From Pseudarthrobacter defluvii (GTDB lineage Bacteria > Actinomycetota > Actinomycetes > Actinomycetales > Micrococcaceae): 64,000 bases of DNA. A model generated the notes under the pieces. It did no database searches and had not been told where the DNA came from. It was given only the letters and a program-made list of their open reading frames with translations. Shown piece after piece: positions 1 to 8,000 of this stretch. Both the position numbers and the translations under genes were made by a program. How positions within the stretch are numbered: position 1 is the first letter of the stretch; every line of letters begins with the position of its first letter. The stretch spans positions 3,906,001 to 3,970,000 of the forward strand of contig NZ_CP066362.1 of NCBI RefSeq assembly GCF_030323865.1, in the 5' to 3' direction.

Positions 1-221
1 ATGCGGGAGGTCCGCTGACTCGCGGCAGCCATCACCGCCACGGGAGAAGAGATCCCGAACTGCAGGTGCCGGTGGCGCAGCCAGGCACTGTCGAACCCCA
101 GCCGCTCCCCCAGCTCAATGATCTGCAGGGTGGACTCGTGGCCCGCAGCGGGATTGGCGGGATCAAACAAGCCAATGGTGAGGAACCCCAGCTTGCGCAG
201 GGGACGGTCGGGGTGCGGCAT
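1..221 (-). CDS. LLM-class flavin-dependent oxidoreductase, N-terminal part (cut by window edge)
   Basis: The minus-strand frame starts at the ATG at 221-219 and runs off the left edge, so only about 73 residues are visible. The start MPHPDRPLRKLGFLTIGLFD, followed by a LQIIELGERLGFDSAWLRHR stretch, is the typical first beta strand and helix of bacterial-luciferase-like (LLM) flavin monooxygenases, which oxidise diverse substrates using reduced FMN. Nothing of the active site beyond this first unit is present, so substrate cannot be inferred. It is divergent from the hydrolase at 364. Confidence 0.75.
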   Translation of the reverse strand, partial: MPHPDRPLRKLGFLTIGLFDPANPAAGHESTLQIIELGERLGFDSAWLRHRHLQFGISSPVAVMAAASQRTSR

Positions 222-363
222 CGGCTTCCTTCAAAGCGGCGGACGGGGTTGGTTTCAGACTAGGCGGAAGCCCCTTGAATGAACCAGCAATCATTGACGC
301 ACATGACGGCATTGCGGTTAGGCTCGCCTCAAGCCAGCGACGGCGCCGGCACGGGAGGAAGAT

Positions 364-1308
364 ATGTCACTGCAGGAAATCGAGTTCACGTCCGCCAACG
401 GCCGCGACACCATCCAGGCGTGGGTCTACGAACCCATCGGGCAGCCCAAGGCCATCGTGCAGCTGATCCACGGGCTCGGCGAACACTCCCGCCGCTACCT
501 CCACCTCATCTCCACCCTGGTGGACGCGGGGTTCATCGTGGTGGCGGGCGACCACTCCGGGCACGGGCGCACGGCGATGCAGCAGGGCACCTGGGGCGAC
601 GCCGGCGAGGACGCCGCCAGCGTGGTGGTCGCCGACGAGGTCACCTTGCAGGCCAAGGCCCGGGAAGCACTCCCCCACCTTCCGTACGTGGTGTTCGGCC
701 ACAGCTGGGGCTCCATGATTGCCCGTGCCCTGGCCACCGACCCGAAGGCGCAGCTCTCCGGCCTGATCCTCTGCGGTATCGCCGCCCAGATGCGCGGCAT
801 CGAGAAAATGATCGACCGTCCCGAACTTGCCCGGCTTGCCACCGGCGAGCGCGGCGCCGAGCCCGCGCCGCAGGAACTGGTGGCCCAGTTGTTCGACGGC
901 TTCCTGGGCCGCTTCGGCGACGGCGCCGGACCCACCGCCTGGGTGGCACTGGACGCCGACGTCGTGACCGACCACGGGCGGGACCCCTTCAACAACTTCG
1001 GCGCGCCGCTCAGCGCCCGCTTCCTGCAGGGTTTCGTGGACCTCTACGACCAGGTCACCTCCGACGAGTGGTACAAACAGCTCCCCGCGGAACTCCCCGT
1101 CCTGATCCTCGCCGGCGACCAGGACCCCGTCACCAACTACGGCGAAGGCGCCTACCACGTGGCCAACCGCCTGACCGATTCGGGCCACGCGAACGTCCGC
1201 ACCCGAGTCTTCCCCGGCGTCCGGCACGAGGTGCACAACGAGCCCAGCACCCGCGCCGAGACGGAGCGCGAAACGGTCGAGTTCATCCAGCGGGTAGCCG
1301 GCAGCTGA
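364..1308 (+). CDS. Alpha/beta hydrolase, monoacylglycerol lipase-like (serine hydrolase)
   Basis: A 314-residue cytoplasmic alpha/beta hydrolase with no signal peptide. The HGLGEHSRRY motif (residues 36-45) is characteristic of the lysophospholipase/monoacylglycerol lipase group. The nucleophile elbow GHSWGS places the catalytic serine at about residue 114; the acid is Asp254 in GDQDPV and the base His288 in GVRHEV. Together these predict hydrolysis of a fatty acyl ester such as a monoglyceride. The ATG at 364 is chosen because GGGAGGAAG lies just upstream. It appears monocistronic, followed after 22 bases by a repeat hairpin that may end transcription. Family call is firm, substrate is inferred. 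Confidence 0.88.
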   Translation: MSLQEIEFTSANGRDTIQAWVYEPIGQPKAIVQLIHGLGEHSRRYLHLISTLVDAGFIVVAGDHSGHGRTAMQQGTWGDAGEDAASVVVADEVTLQAKAREALPHLPYVVFGHSWGSMIARALATDPKAQLSGLILCGIAAQMRGIEKMIDRPELARLATGERGAEPAPQELVAQLFDGFLGRFGDGAGPTAWVALDADVVTDHGRDPFNNFGAPLSARFLQGFVDLYDQVTSDEWYKQLPAELPVLILAGDQDPVTNYGEGAYHVANRLTDSGHANVRTRVFPGVRHEVHNEPSTRAETERETVEFIQRVAGS

Positions 1309-1330
1309 CGGTCCCCCAAGCACCTCCCGC

Positions 1331-1378
1331 GGAAGGTACGACGACGGGACTCACCATGCCGCCGTCGTCGTGCCTTCC
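1331..1378 (+). repeat. Intergenic palindromic element, copy 1 of 4
   Basis: A 48-base imperfect hairpin with arms GGAAGGTACGACGACGG and CCGTCGTCGTGCCTTCC around a loop containing ACTCACC. The arms pair over 17 positions with one T-G wobble. It sits 22 bases after the hydrolase stop. Related elements are at 4391, 13712 and 30021, all in the same orientation. No T-run follows, so it is not a canonical intrinsic terminator. Confidence 0.8.
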
Positions 1379-1398
1379 AGCAGCAGCACCTCAAATTA

Positions 1399-1422
1399 CT
1401 TAACGTTGCTTAACGCTCAAGC
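1399..1422. promoter_or_regulatory. Candidate operator/promoter region upstream of LacI-family gene
   Basis: Two CTTAACG direct repeats at 1399-1405 and 1409-1415 are ten bases (one helical turn) apart. The second overlaps the imperfect palindrome GCTTAACGCTCAAGC (1408-1422). This is a plausible autoregulatory LacI-family site upstream of the gene at 1471, but there is no second site in front of the SDR gene to confirm it. Confidence 0.4.
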
Positions 1423-1470
1423 GCGCTCCTACTGTAATTGACGTCACAAGGACACTGTGAGGGCACGTCA

Positions 1471-2547
1471 ATGGAGAGGGGGCGGTGGGTGAGCGGCCAT
1501 AAAGTCAGCAGAGCCGCCGGGCCCCGCGCCACAACGGTTTCTGCCGCTGCTGTTGCCCGTGCGGCCGGCGTTTCCCCTGCCACGGTGTCCTACGCGTTGA
1601 ACGGCAAGGGTGGTGTGTCGGTCGAGACCCGGCGCCGCATCATCGGCGTCGCGAACGAACTGGGCTTCAGGCCCCGTAAGTCGTCTTCATCCGCAGACCC
1701 GCTGCGGACCCGCGTGGTTGGGCTGATCCTGCCCAACATCATCAATCCCATGTATCCCCGGTGGGCCCAGGGCATCATTTCCGCAGCCGCCGAATCCGGC
1801 TACGAAGTGTTCGTGGCCACCACGCAGGACGATGCGGCCACACTGGCACAGGTCACCGCGACACTGGCGAACCGCAACGTGGACGGCGTCATCCTTGCGG
1901 CCGCCCTGCGGGAGGACGCCACCGCCTTACGCACTCTGCGAACCGCCCGGATTCCCTACGTTTGCCTGTCCCGAAGGGCGGACTTCCTGCAGGGCGACTT
2001 CGTTGGCATTGATGACGACGCCGCGGCAACCCTGCTGATGGAACACATGCTGGGCCACGGTTACCGGGACATCGCCACCGTGGTGGGACCGCGCTTCTCC
2101 ACCGCCTCCCTTACCCGCGAACAGGCCTTCGTCCGCACTGCAGCCATTGCCGGCGTCACCATCGGCGGCGAGTGGAAGATCAGCACCTGCGTCAACAACG
2201 AAGGTGGCCGGCTGGCAGCCGAACGGCTGTTTTCCTCGCCCAACCCGCCCCGGGCCGTGGTGTGCGGCAGCGACGAACTCGCCATCGGCGTCATGGAATA
2301 CGCGCTTGCGCAGGGCCTGCGCATCCCGGAGGATGTGGCGGTTGCGGGGTGCGACGGGCTGGCCCACAGCCGTTCCGGACTGATCAACCTGACGAGCATT
2401 GTCCAGCCGCAGCAGGAGATGGCCCAGGAGGCATTTGCCATGCTGCTGCGCAGGATCGGATCCCCGTCCAACACCTACAGTTCTTCGATTTGTCCGCACC
2501 GCATTCACATCGGAAGAACGTGCGGGTGTAACGCACCGCCCGCCTAA
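1471..2547 (+). CDS. LacI-family transcriptional regulator
   Basis: A 358-residue LacI/GalR repressor. The helix-turn-helix is at about residues 22-45 (TVSAAAVARAAGVSPATVSY), with the hinge helix region after it and then a periplasmic-binding-protein-like effector domain (VVGLILPNIINPMYPRWAQG onward) to the C-terminus. The ATG at 1471 is chosen over an in-frame TTG at 1438 because it keeps a normal short N-terminal arm. It is followed by an SDR and a BKACE gene on the same strand, so it probably controls that small catabolic cluster. The effector is unknown. The C-terminus carries an unusual CxxxCxC-like tail (ICPHRIHIGRTCGCN), which could be a metal site or chance. Confidence 0.88.
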   Translation: MERGRWVSGHKVSRAAGPRATTVSAAAVARAAGVSPATVSYALNGKGGVSVETRRRIIGVANELGFRPRKSSSSADPLRTRVVGLILPNIINPMYPRWAQGIISAAAESGYEVFVATTQDDAATLAQVTATLANRNVDGVILAAALREDATALRTLRTARIPYVCLSRRADFLQGDFVGIDDDAAATLLMEHMLGHGYRDIATVVGPRFSTASLTREQAFVRTAAIAGVTIGGEWKISTCVNNEGGRLAAERLFSSPNPPRAVVCGSDELAIGVMEYALAQGLRIPEDVAVAGCDGLAHSRSGLINLTSIVQPQQEMAQEAFAMLLRRIGSPSNTYSSSICPHRIHIGRTCGCNAPPA

Positions 2548-2650
2548 CCGCCCCTCCGCTTCACCAGCCAGGGCATCGGCATCTGTTGCCGGCGCCGTGA
2601 TCCCGCACGCCCAAAAAGCGTCTTCCCACCCACCCAACAAAGGAAACCCT

Positions 2651-3415
2651 ATGGACTTCAGTTCCAAACGCGTCCTGGTTACCGCCGGCGCAAACGGCAT
2701 CGGCCTGGCCATCGCCACCAAATTCAAGGCCCACGGGGCGAACGTCTTCGTGACGGACATCGACCCCGACGCCGTCGAAAAAGCGCGTGCCGAGGGCTTC
2801 CACGCCGCTGTCAGCGACGTATCGGATGAATCGCAGGTCCAGGACCTCATGGCCCGGATCCAGGACGACTTCGGCGGCCTTGATGTCCTGGTGAACAACG
2901 CCGGCATCGCCGGACCAACCGGTCCAATCCAATCCCTCAACAGCGCGGACTGGAAGGCGACGTTCGACGTCAACATCCACGGACAGTTCTACTGCATCAA
3001 GCACGCCCTGCCGCTCCTGCGCTCCACCCCGGAGGCATCAATCATCAACCTCTCCTCGGCGGCTGGCCGCCTGGGCATGGCCGGCCGGAGCGCCTACTCG
3101 GCATCCAAGTGGGCAGTGGTCGGATTGACGAAGACTCTGGCGATTGAGCTCGGGGCGGAGGGAATCCGGGTCAACGCCATCTGCCCGGGTGCCGTCAATG
3201 GGCCAAGGATCGCCGCTGTCATCGCGGCCAAAGCGGACATGCTGGGCGAGCCCGTGGAGACCGTCTCCGCCCTGTACCACAACCAGTCGTCGCTGGGCCG
3301 GCTGATCGAAGCCGAAGACATCGCCAACATGGCCCTCTTCGCCGCCAGCGACATGGCGCGCAACGTCAACGGCCAGGCCCTGGCCGTCGACGGAAACACC
3401 GAAAAACTCTACTAA
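2651..3415 (+). CDS. Short-chain dehydrogenase/reductase (SDR), NAD-preferring
   Basis: A 254-residue classical SDR. The Rossmann glycine motif is TAGANGIG (11-18), NNAG is at 82-85, the catalytic Ser is in INLSSAAG (135/136) and the catalytic pair is YSASK (Tyr149, Lys153). The Asp at residue 36 ending strand beta-2 predicts NAD(H) rather than NADP(H). The frame is open far upstream, but ATG 2651 with AAAGGAAACC in front is the natural start. It lies 21 bases before the BKACE gene and is almost certainly cotranscribed. Its likely job is oxidising a beta-hydroxy acid to the beta-keto acid that the next enzyme cleaves; this is inference from context. Confidence 0.9.
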   Translation: MDFSSKRVLVTAGANGIGLAIATKFKAHGANVFVTDIDPDAVEKARAEGFHAAVSDVSDESQVQDLMARIQDDFGGLDVLVNNAGIAGPTGPIQSLNSADWKATFDVNIHGQFYCIKHALPLLRSTPEASIINLSSAAGRLGMAGRSAYSASKWAVVGLTKTLAIELGAEGIRVNAICPGAVNGPRIAAVIAAKADMLGEPVETVSALYHNQSSLGRLIEAEDIANMALFAASDMARNVNGQALAVDGNTEKLY

Positions 3416-3436
3416 GACCCCGAAAGGAAACGTCCC

Positions 3437-4369
3437 ATGGCAGCAACACGCAAGGTCATCATCACCAGCGCCGTTACCGGCGCCATCCACACCCCCTCCA
3501 TGTCCGAACACCTGCCCGTCACACCCCAGGAAATCGCTGATGCGGCCATCGGCGCCGCTGAGGCAGGAGCCGCGATCGTGCACATGCACGCCCGCGATCC
3601 ACGGGACGGGCGCCCATCGCAGAATCCCGAGCACTTCGAGCCCATCCTGGACAAGCTCAAGCGGAACACCGACGCGGTCATCAATATCACCACCGGCGGG
3701 TCACCGCACATGACCGTCGAAGAACGCATGCAGCCGGCGGCCCTGTTCAAGCCCGAGCTCGCCTCGCTGAACATGGGGTCCATGAACTTCGGGCTCTACC
3801 CGATGCTGGACCGGTTCAAGGACTTCACCCACGAGTGGGAACGCGAAGGGCTGGTCAAAAGCCGCGACCTGGTTTTCAAGAACACGTTCCAGGACATCGA
3901 GACCATCCTGGAGATCGGCAATGCCAACGGGACACGCTTCGAGTTCGAGTGCTACGACATCTCCCATTTGAACAACCTGGCCCACTTCCACGCCCGCGGC
4001 CTGGCCAAGGGACCGCTGTTCGTCCAGTCCGTCTTCGGCCTGCTCGGCGGCATCGGCGCACACCCCGAGGACCTGATGCACATGCGGCGCACCGCGGACC
4101 GGCTCCTGGGCGACGACTATCAGTGGTCCATCCTTGGCGCCGGCAAGAACCAGATGCCGCTTGCCACCATCGGCGCAGCCATGGGCTCCCACGTCCGGGT
4201 GGGGCTGGAGGACTCCCTATGGATCGGGCCAGGCCAGCTGGCACGCTCAAACGCCGAACAGGTCACCCGCATCCGCACCATTCTCGAAGCACTCAACTTC
4301 GAGATTGCCACACCCGATGAAGCCCGCCAGATGCTGGGCCTCAAGGGCAGGGACAGCGTCGGATTCTGA
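3437..4369 (+). CDS. BKACE family beta-keto acid cleavage enzyme (3-keto-5-aminohexanoate cleavage enzyme-like, DUF849)
   Basis: A 310-residue BKACE protein. Members are Zn-dependent TIM-barrel enzymes that condense a beta-keto acid with acetyl-CoA to give acetoacetate and a new CoA ester. The start KVIITSAVTGAIHTP, the zinc-binding HMHAR motif (His49, His51) and the central NITTGGSPHMTVEERM stretch are diagnostic. The length is normal for the family. A good ribosome site (GAAAGGAAA) precedes the ATG. Substrates in the family range from 3-keto-5-aminohexanoate to dehydrocarnitine and beta-ketoadipate; the sequence alone does not choose. A neighbouring NAD-dependent SDR and LacI regulator suggest catabolism of a beta-hydroxy acid. 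Confidence 0.9.
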   Translation: MAATRKVIITSAVTGAIHTPSMSEHLPVTPQEIADAAIGAAEAGAAIVHMHARDPRDGRPSQNPEHFEPILDKLKRNTDAVINITTGGSPHMTVEERMQPAALFKPELASLNMGSMNFGLYPMLDRFKDFTHEWEREGLVKSRDLVFKNTFQDIETILEIGNANGTRFEFECYDISHLNNLAHFHARGLAKGPLFVQSVFGLLGGIGAHPEDLMHMRRTADRLLGDDYQWSILGAGKNQMPLATIGAAMGSHVRVGLEDSLWIGPGQLARSNAEQVTRIRTILEALNFEIATPDEARQMLGLKGRDSVGF

Positions 4370-4390
4370 CCGGTACGCCGTGGCCCACAC

Positions 4391-4438
4391 GGAAGGTACG
4401 ACGGCGGCACTCACCTTGCCGCCGTCGTCGGCCCTTCC
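4391..4438 (+). repeat. Intergenic palindromic element, copy 2 of 4
   Basis: The outer arms GGAAGG and CCTTCC and inner arms CGACGGCGGC and GCCGCCGTCG enclose the loop ACTCACCTT. It is located between the convergent BKACE (+) and PEBP (-) genes, 21 bases after the BKACE stop. Same orientation and loop sequence as the other copies. Confidence 0.8.
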
Positions 4439-4502
4439 AGCGGGAGGGTCTTCCTGGCAACACCTTCTCCGACTGTGCCAGAGAATGTGGCCGGATCTTC
4501 CC

Positions 4503-5027
4503 TTACTGGATTTCAAAAGTGGCGGTGAGCCTGGCCCGTCCAATGGCGTGGCTGAAGAGCTGGAAGCCGAGGTAGGCGGGGCTTGCATCGGCAGGGATGT
4601 CGAGTTGTTCCACATCCACTGCGTGCACCACGAAGTGGTAGTGGTGGGGACCGTGTCCTTCGGGAGGAGCCGCGCCGACGAAGCCCCTGAAGCCGGCGTC
4701 GTTCATCAGTTGCACCGCAGGCCCGGGCAGGCCGGCCTCGGCAGCACCCGACGGAAGGGAGGTAGTGGACGCCGGCAGGTTGAAGGCTGCCCAGTGCCAG
4801 AACCCGCTGCCGGTGGGAGCGTCCGGGTCCAGGACCGTCACGGCAAAGCTTTTGGTCTCCGGCGGGAACCCCTCCCAGGCAAGTGCCGGCGACCGGTCTT
4901 CTCCACGCTCGACTCCCATTTTCCCGCTCGCTTGGGCCGCGGGGAGCGCCTGCCCGTCCTGGATATCGGTGCTGGACAAGGAGAATTCAGGAAGCTGGGG
5001 AAGTGCGGCATACGGATCGTGGGACAT
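4503..5027 (-). CDS. YbhB/YbcL family PEBP (Raf kinase inhibitor-like) protein
   Basis: A 174-residue phosphatidylethanolamine-binding-protein fold. The two ligand-pocket motifs of bacterial PEBPs are present: [13 protein letters not shown] (about residues 67-79) and GPHHYHF (about 126-132). The N-terminal [14 protein letters not shown] is also typical. No signal peptide, so it is probably cytoplasmic. The bacterial function is poorly defined; members bind small anionic ligands. AGGTAATAAAGAG precedes the ATG. Standing alone between unrelated genes gives no pathway clue. Confidence 0.9.
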   Translation of the reverse strand: MSHDPYAALPQLPEFSLSSTDIQDGQALPAAQASGKMGVERGEDRSPALAWEGFPPETKSFAVTVLDPDAPTGSGFWHWAAFNLPASTTSLPSGAAEAGLPGPAVQLMNDAGFRGFVGAAPPEGHGPHHYHFVVHAVDVEQLDIPADASPAYLGFQLFSHAIGRARLTATFEIQ

Positions 5028-5181
5028 CTCTTTATTACCTTTCCTGACATCGGGATGGGAACTGCAAGCACAACGCGGTTGGAACGGGTTGCCTGCTGCA
5101 CACTCTAACGCCCAGTTAAGTGGATGAGTTCGACGGCGGGCCCACCCCGCCGCGGTCGTAGCCCGCGTGGGCCGTGTCGTC

Positions 5182-6111
5182 CTAGATGGTCACGTTAAGC
5201 CCCGCCGTGTAGCCGGCGGCAGCTGAACCCGTCATCGTTGCCAGCTGGTAGATGCCGCCGTCGTCGCCGAACACGTTGTCCGACTTCAGCGAAGTACGGC
5301 TCATGTTCGTGATGCTGCGCTCGTACCCCGGAGCGGCGTACACGTCGTCGCAGGCGGCTTGCGGCAGCGCGATCTGGGAAACAGCCAGGACCTGCCCGGC
5401 CGCCGTTGCGTTGTTCATCGACTCGAACACCTCGAAGTGGATGTGCGGCCAGCGCCCGGAGTAGGCCGCCGGGAAGATCGACGTAAAGGTGACCTGTCCA
5501 TTGGCATCCGCCTCCTGCACGCCGCGGAGATAGTTTTCGTTTTTCAGGCTCGAGTCGTACATCGAATACTTCCCGTCCCTGTCGCAGTGCCACGCGTACA
5601 CGGCGGCACCAGCCATCGGGGCGCAGCCGTTGGCGTTGTCCAGGAGGGTCAGCGTGAACGTCAGCGGAACGCCCTCCGCCTTGGCGGACGCGCTTCCGAA
5701 GCTCGCGGTGATGTCCCGGCGCACCACTCCGGACGCTTCCAGGACGTTCGGTCCGTTGGAGCCGTCGCCGGGATACGGGCCCGCGGTTTCCTGTGGGATT
5801 TCCACGCCGCACTCAGCGATGGCCCGCGTGAGGGTCGGGGTGGCAGTGGCGGCGTCCGTGGCAGAGGCAGCCGCGGAGGAGCCTGCTGCGGACGAGGCTG
5901 CGCTGGTAGCCGTGGAGGTCGCAGAAGAAGTGGATCCGGTGTTTCCGGCCGGGGCACAGGCGGCGAGCGCGGCGGCGGCCCCGCCTAGACCGAGGAACAA
6001 CCCCAGCGAGCGGCGGCTCACCAAGGTGTTCAAGTCAAACTCCAGCCCCCGGTCGTGGTCGGGATGCGGCTGGTCGACGTCGGGCTGGCGGTGTGTGCGT
6101 GATGTGGTCAT
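5182..6111 (-). CDS. Exported intradiol dioxygenase-like lipoprotein
   Basis: A 309-residue protein with a Tat-type signal ([13 protein letters not shown], arginines at 33-34) ending in the lipobox LAAC (Cys52), then a Ser/Ala/Thr-rich linker and a protocatechuate-3,4-dioxygenase-like beta domain. The intradiol signature is visible: the iron-ligand Tyr region in NYLRG, followed by [15 protein letters not shown] carrying the second Tyr and both His ligands. It should therefore bind non-haem Fe(III) and cleave a catechol between the hydroxyls, but outside the membrane, anchored by lipid. The frame is open upstream; the ATG at 6111 is chosen because it gives a sensible n-region before the twin arginines. 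It lies downstream of the deaminase at 6206 on the same strand. Confidence 0.85.
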   Translation of the reverse strand: MTTSRTHRQPDVDQPHPDHDRGLEFDLNTLVSRRSLGLFLGLGGAAAALAACAPAGNTGSTSSATSTATSAASSAAGSSAAASATDAATATPTLTRAIAECGVEIPQETAGPYPGDGSNGPNVLEASGVVRRDITASFGSASAKAEGVPLTFTLTLLDNANGCAPMAGAAVYAWHCDRDGKYSMYDSSLKNENYLRGVQEADANGQVTFTSIFPAAYSGRWPHIHFEVFESMNNATAAGQVLAVSQIALPQAACDDVYAAPGYERSITNMSRTSLKSDNVFGDDGGIYQLATMTGSAAAGYTAGLNVTI

Positions 6112-6205
6112 GGCTCCAACAAAACCGCACGAGGCTATGGCCCGGACCGTTCGCTGCTGTGCCCTGGCTGTGAGTCGGCTGGACGGTGCCGGCGAGCACC
6201 GGCCC

Positions 6206-6694
6206 CTACCCGGCGGGTTCCTCCGCAATGTCCTCTGCCCACAGATCCGGGTTGTCCTCCTGGAACGTCCGCATCATCTCCACGCACCGCGGATCGTCCA
6301 GGACCACCACCTCAACGCCACGTGACCGCAAAAGGTCGAACTCGCCGTCGAACGTTCGCGCCTCACCCACCACCACGCGCGGGATCTTGAACTGAATGAT
6401 GGTTCCCGTGCACATGGCACAGGGAGCCAGCGTCGTGTAAAGCGTGGTGTCCCGGTAACTCTTCTGCCGGCCTGCGGCGCGGAGAGCGGACATTTCCCCG
6501 TGCGCTATGGGGTCGCCGCTCTGGACCCGTTCGTTGTGGCCGCTCGCGATGACCACACCGTCACGGGCAAGCGCGGCCCCAATCGGAATGCCGCCCTCGT
6601 CGAGGCTCTTTTGCGCAGCCTGGTAAGCGGCCTCGAAAGCGGGGTCGAAGGGTGCGGCTCCTGCCGAGGCGGACGGCTCATTGGGGTGCGTCAT
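6206..6694 (-). CDS. Nucleoside/cytosine deaminase family protein (CDA fold)
   Basis: A 162-residue zinc hydrolase of the cytidine deaminase-like superfamily. Zinc ligand and proton shuttle are in HGE (His65, Glu67), and the second motif is PCAMC (91-95, Cys92 and Cys95). Features such as GGIPIGAALARDG and SGHNERVQSGDPIAHGEMSA resemble yeast-type cytosine deaminase and guanine deaminase, so a free base is more likely than a nucleoside or tRNA substrate. Cytoplasmic. It precedes the intradiol dioxygenase gene by about 95 bases, with no obvious functional link. Its upstream region abuts the promoter of the divergent LacI gene at 6844. Confidence 0.88.
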   Translation of the reverse strand: MTHPNEPSASAGAAPFDPAFEAAYQAAQKSLDEGGIPIGAALARDGVVIASGHNERVQSGDPIAHGEMSALRAAGRQKSYRDTTLYTTLAPCAMCTGTIIQFKIPRVVVGEARTFDGEFDLLRSRGVEVVVLDDPRCVEMMRTFQEDNPDLWAEDIAEEPAG

Positions 6695-6805
6695 GCGGTC
6701 ATTCTTGCATGCGGTCTCATGACCCTGCGGAGAATTCGTCGGTCGATGAGTATCGAGTCGCCAAGCACGAAACGAGCGAAGGCGCCGGGCCTCGGTAAAA
6801 GTGCC

Positions 6806-6817
6806 TCACACGAGTTA
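6806..6817. promoter_or_regulatory. Probable autoregulatory operator of the fructan-cluster LacI protein
   Basis: TCACACGAGTTA matches 10 of 12 positions of the perfect palindrome TAACACGTGTTA found at 7976-7987. It is 27 bases upstream of the regulator start, a position suited to autorepression. Confidence 0.55.
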
Positions 6818-6843
6818 GCTAAGCTGGTCCGAGAGGCAAGGGG

Positions 6844-7893
6844 ATGAGCATGGCGAAACGTAAGGCGACCGCACTGGACGTGGCGAAGCGCGCGGGCGTG
6901 TCCCGCAGCGCTGTATCGCTGGTGCTTAATGGCAGGGCTCAGGGCAATGTCACGGCGGAACGACAAGAGCGCGTCCTCCGCGCTGCCGCTGAGCTGGATT
7001 ACACACCCAATTCAGTCGCCTTGAGCCTGCGCAACCAGCAGACGTCAACCATCGGCGTCATCACGGACGACATCGTCACCAGCCCGTTCGCCGGCCGGCT
7101 GATCAGTGGCGCCTCACGCACGGCCCTGACCCGTGGATACATGCTCTTTGTCATTGACTCGGAGCACGACGTGTCCCGTGAAAGCACTGCAGCACAGCAG
7201 CTGGTACACCGGCAGGTGGACGGCATCATGTATGCCACCGGCAGCCTGCGCGAAGTAACTACCCCTACTACGATGCGCACTCTGCCGGCCATCCTTGCCA
7301 ATTGCACTGACGCCGCCTCCCCGTTCCGCTCGGTCATCCCGGCAGAGGTGGACGGCGGGCGCGCCGCCGCACAGCTGTTGATCGACCTGGGCCACCGCCG
7401 CATCACCCTGCTGACCGGGACCCTCAGCTCGCCTGCTGCCCCGCAGCGCGAACAGGGGTACCGCGAGGCGATGGAAGCGGCGGGACTGGGCCGCGAGCAA
7501 CAACGTGTCCACCCGACCGGCTGGGACATTGACGACGGCTACCGGGCTGCGTCTGCCGTCCTGGGCGGCGAAGACCGGCCGACGGCGATCATCTGCTCCA
7601 ACGACAGGGTGGCCACCGGCGTTTTGCTGTTTGCGGCATCCGCAGGACTGCGTGTACCGCAGGACCTGTCCGTTGTGGGATACGACGATCAGCAGCACGT
7701 GGCCGCCAACCTTGTTCCCGCCCTCACTACCGTGGCACTTCCGCACGCCGAAATCGGAGAAACGGCCATGTCCATGCTCTTGGATGAGGTTGAGGGGAAA
7801 GCGCCCGAAGCAGAAAAGGATGAGGGCGAAATCCTCCTGGTGCCTTGCCGGGTGATCACCCGGGCATCCACCGGCGCTCCCCCTTCTTCCTAG
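6844..7893 (+). CDS. LacI-family repressor of the fructan/sucrose cluster
   Basis: A 349-residue LacI/GalR regulator. The HTH is at residues 9-30 (ATALDVAKRAGVSRSAVSLV), then LNGRAQGNVTAERQERVL and the sugar-binding domain. The ATG at 6844 has GAGAGG seven bases upstream; a second ATG at 6850 with AAGGGG is an equally acceptable start. It sits directly in front of the binding protein, permease and GH32 genes, and a matching palindrome occurs twice in the intervening promoter and once before its own start. It is therefore very probably the local repressor, relieved by a fructoside or its hydrolysis product (inference). Confidence 0.9.
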   Translation: MSMAKRKATALDVAKRAGVSRSAVSLVLNGRAQGNVTAERQERVLRAAAELDYTPNSVALSLRNQQTSTIGVITDDIVTSPFAGRLISGASRTALTRGYMLFVIDSEHDVSRESTAAQQLVHRQVDGIMYATGSLREVTTPTTMRTLPAILANCTDAASPFRSVIPAEVDGGRAAAQLLIDLGHRRITLLTGTLSSPAAPQREQGYREAMEAAGLGREQQRVHPTGWDIDDGYRAASAVLGGEDRPTAIICSNDRVATGVLLFAASAGLRVPQDLSVVGYDDQQHVAANLVPALTTVALPHAEIGETAMSMLLDEVEGKAPEAEKDEGEILLVPCRVITRASTGAPPSS

Positions 7894-7942
7894 GACGACG
7901 GCGGCTCCCGCACCAACGGGGTCAGCTGAGTAAAAAAATCCC

Positions 7943-7987
7943 TTGACACGTGTTAGGTGCCGCTTCTAATCTACTTAACACGTGTTA
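7943..7987 (+). promoter_or_regulatory. Promoter with two LacI-type operators for the fructan cluster
   Basis: A -35 TTGACA (7943-7948) is followed after 16 bases by a -10 TCTAAT (7965-7970). One operator core, ACACGTGT (7946-7953), overlaps the -35. A second, perfect 12-base palindrome TAACACGTGTTA (7976-7987) lies at the expected start site and abuts the ribosome site AGGAGG. Operator centres are 32 bases apart, about three helical turns, which favours cooperative repression. Confidence 0.8.
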
Positions 7988-8000
7988 GGAGGAGCCGACA

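Noticed and set aside
279..1403. Long Arg/Pro-rich open frames overlapping the hydrolase, and many similar ones throughout
   Set aside because: High GC content creates long open frames on the wrong strand or frame; composition is skewed (Arg, Pro, His, Gly-rich) and no family motif is present.
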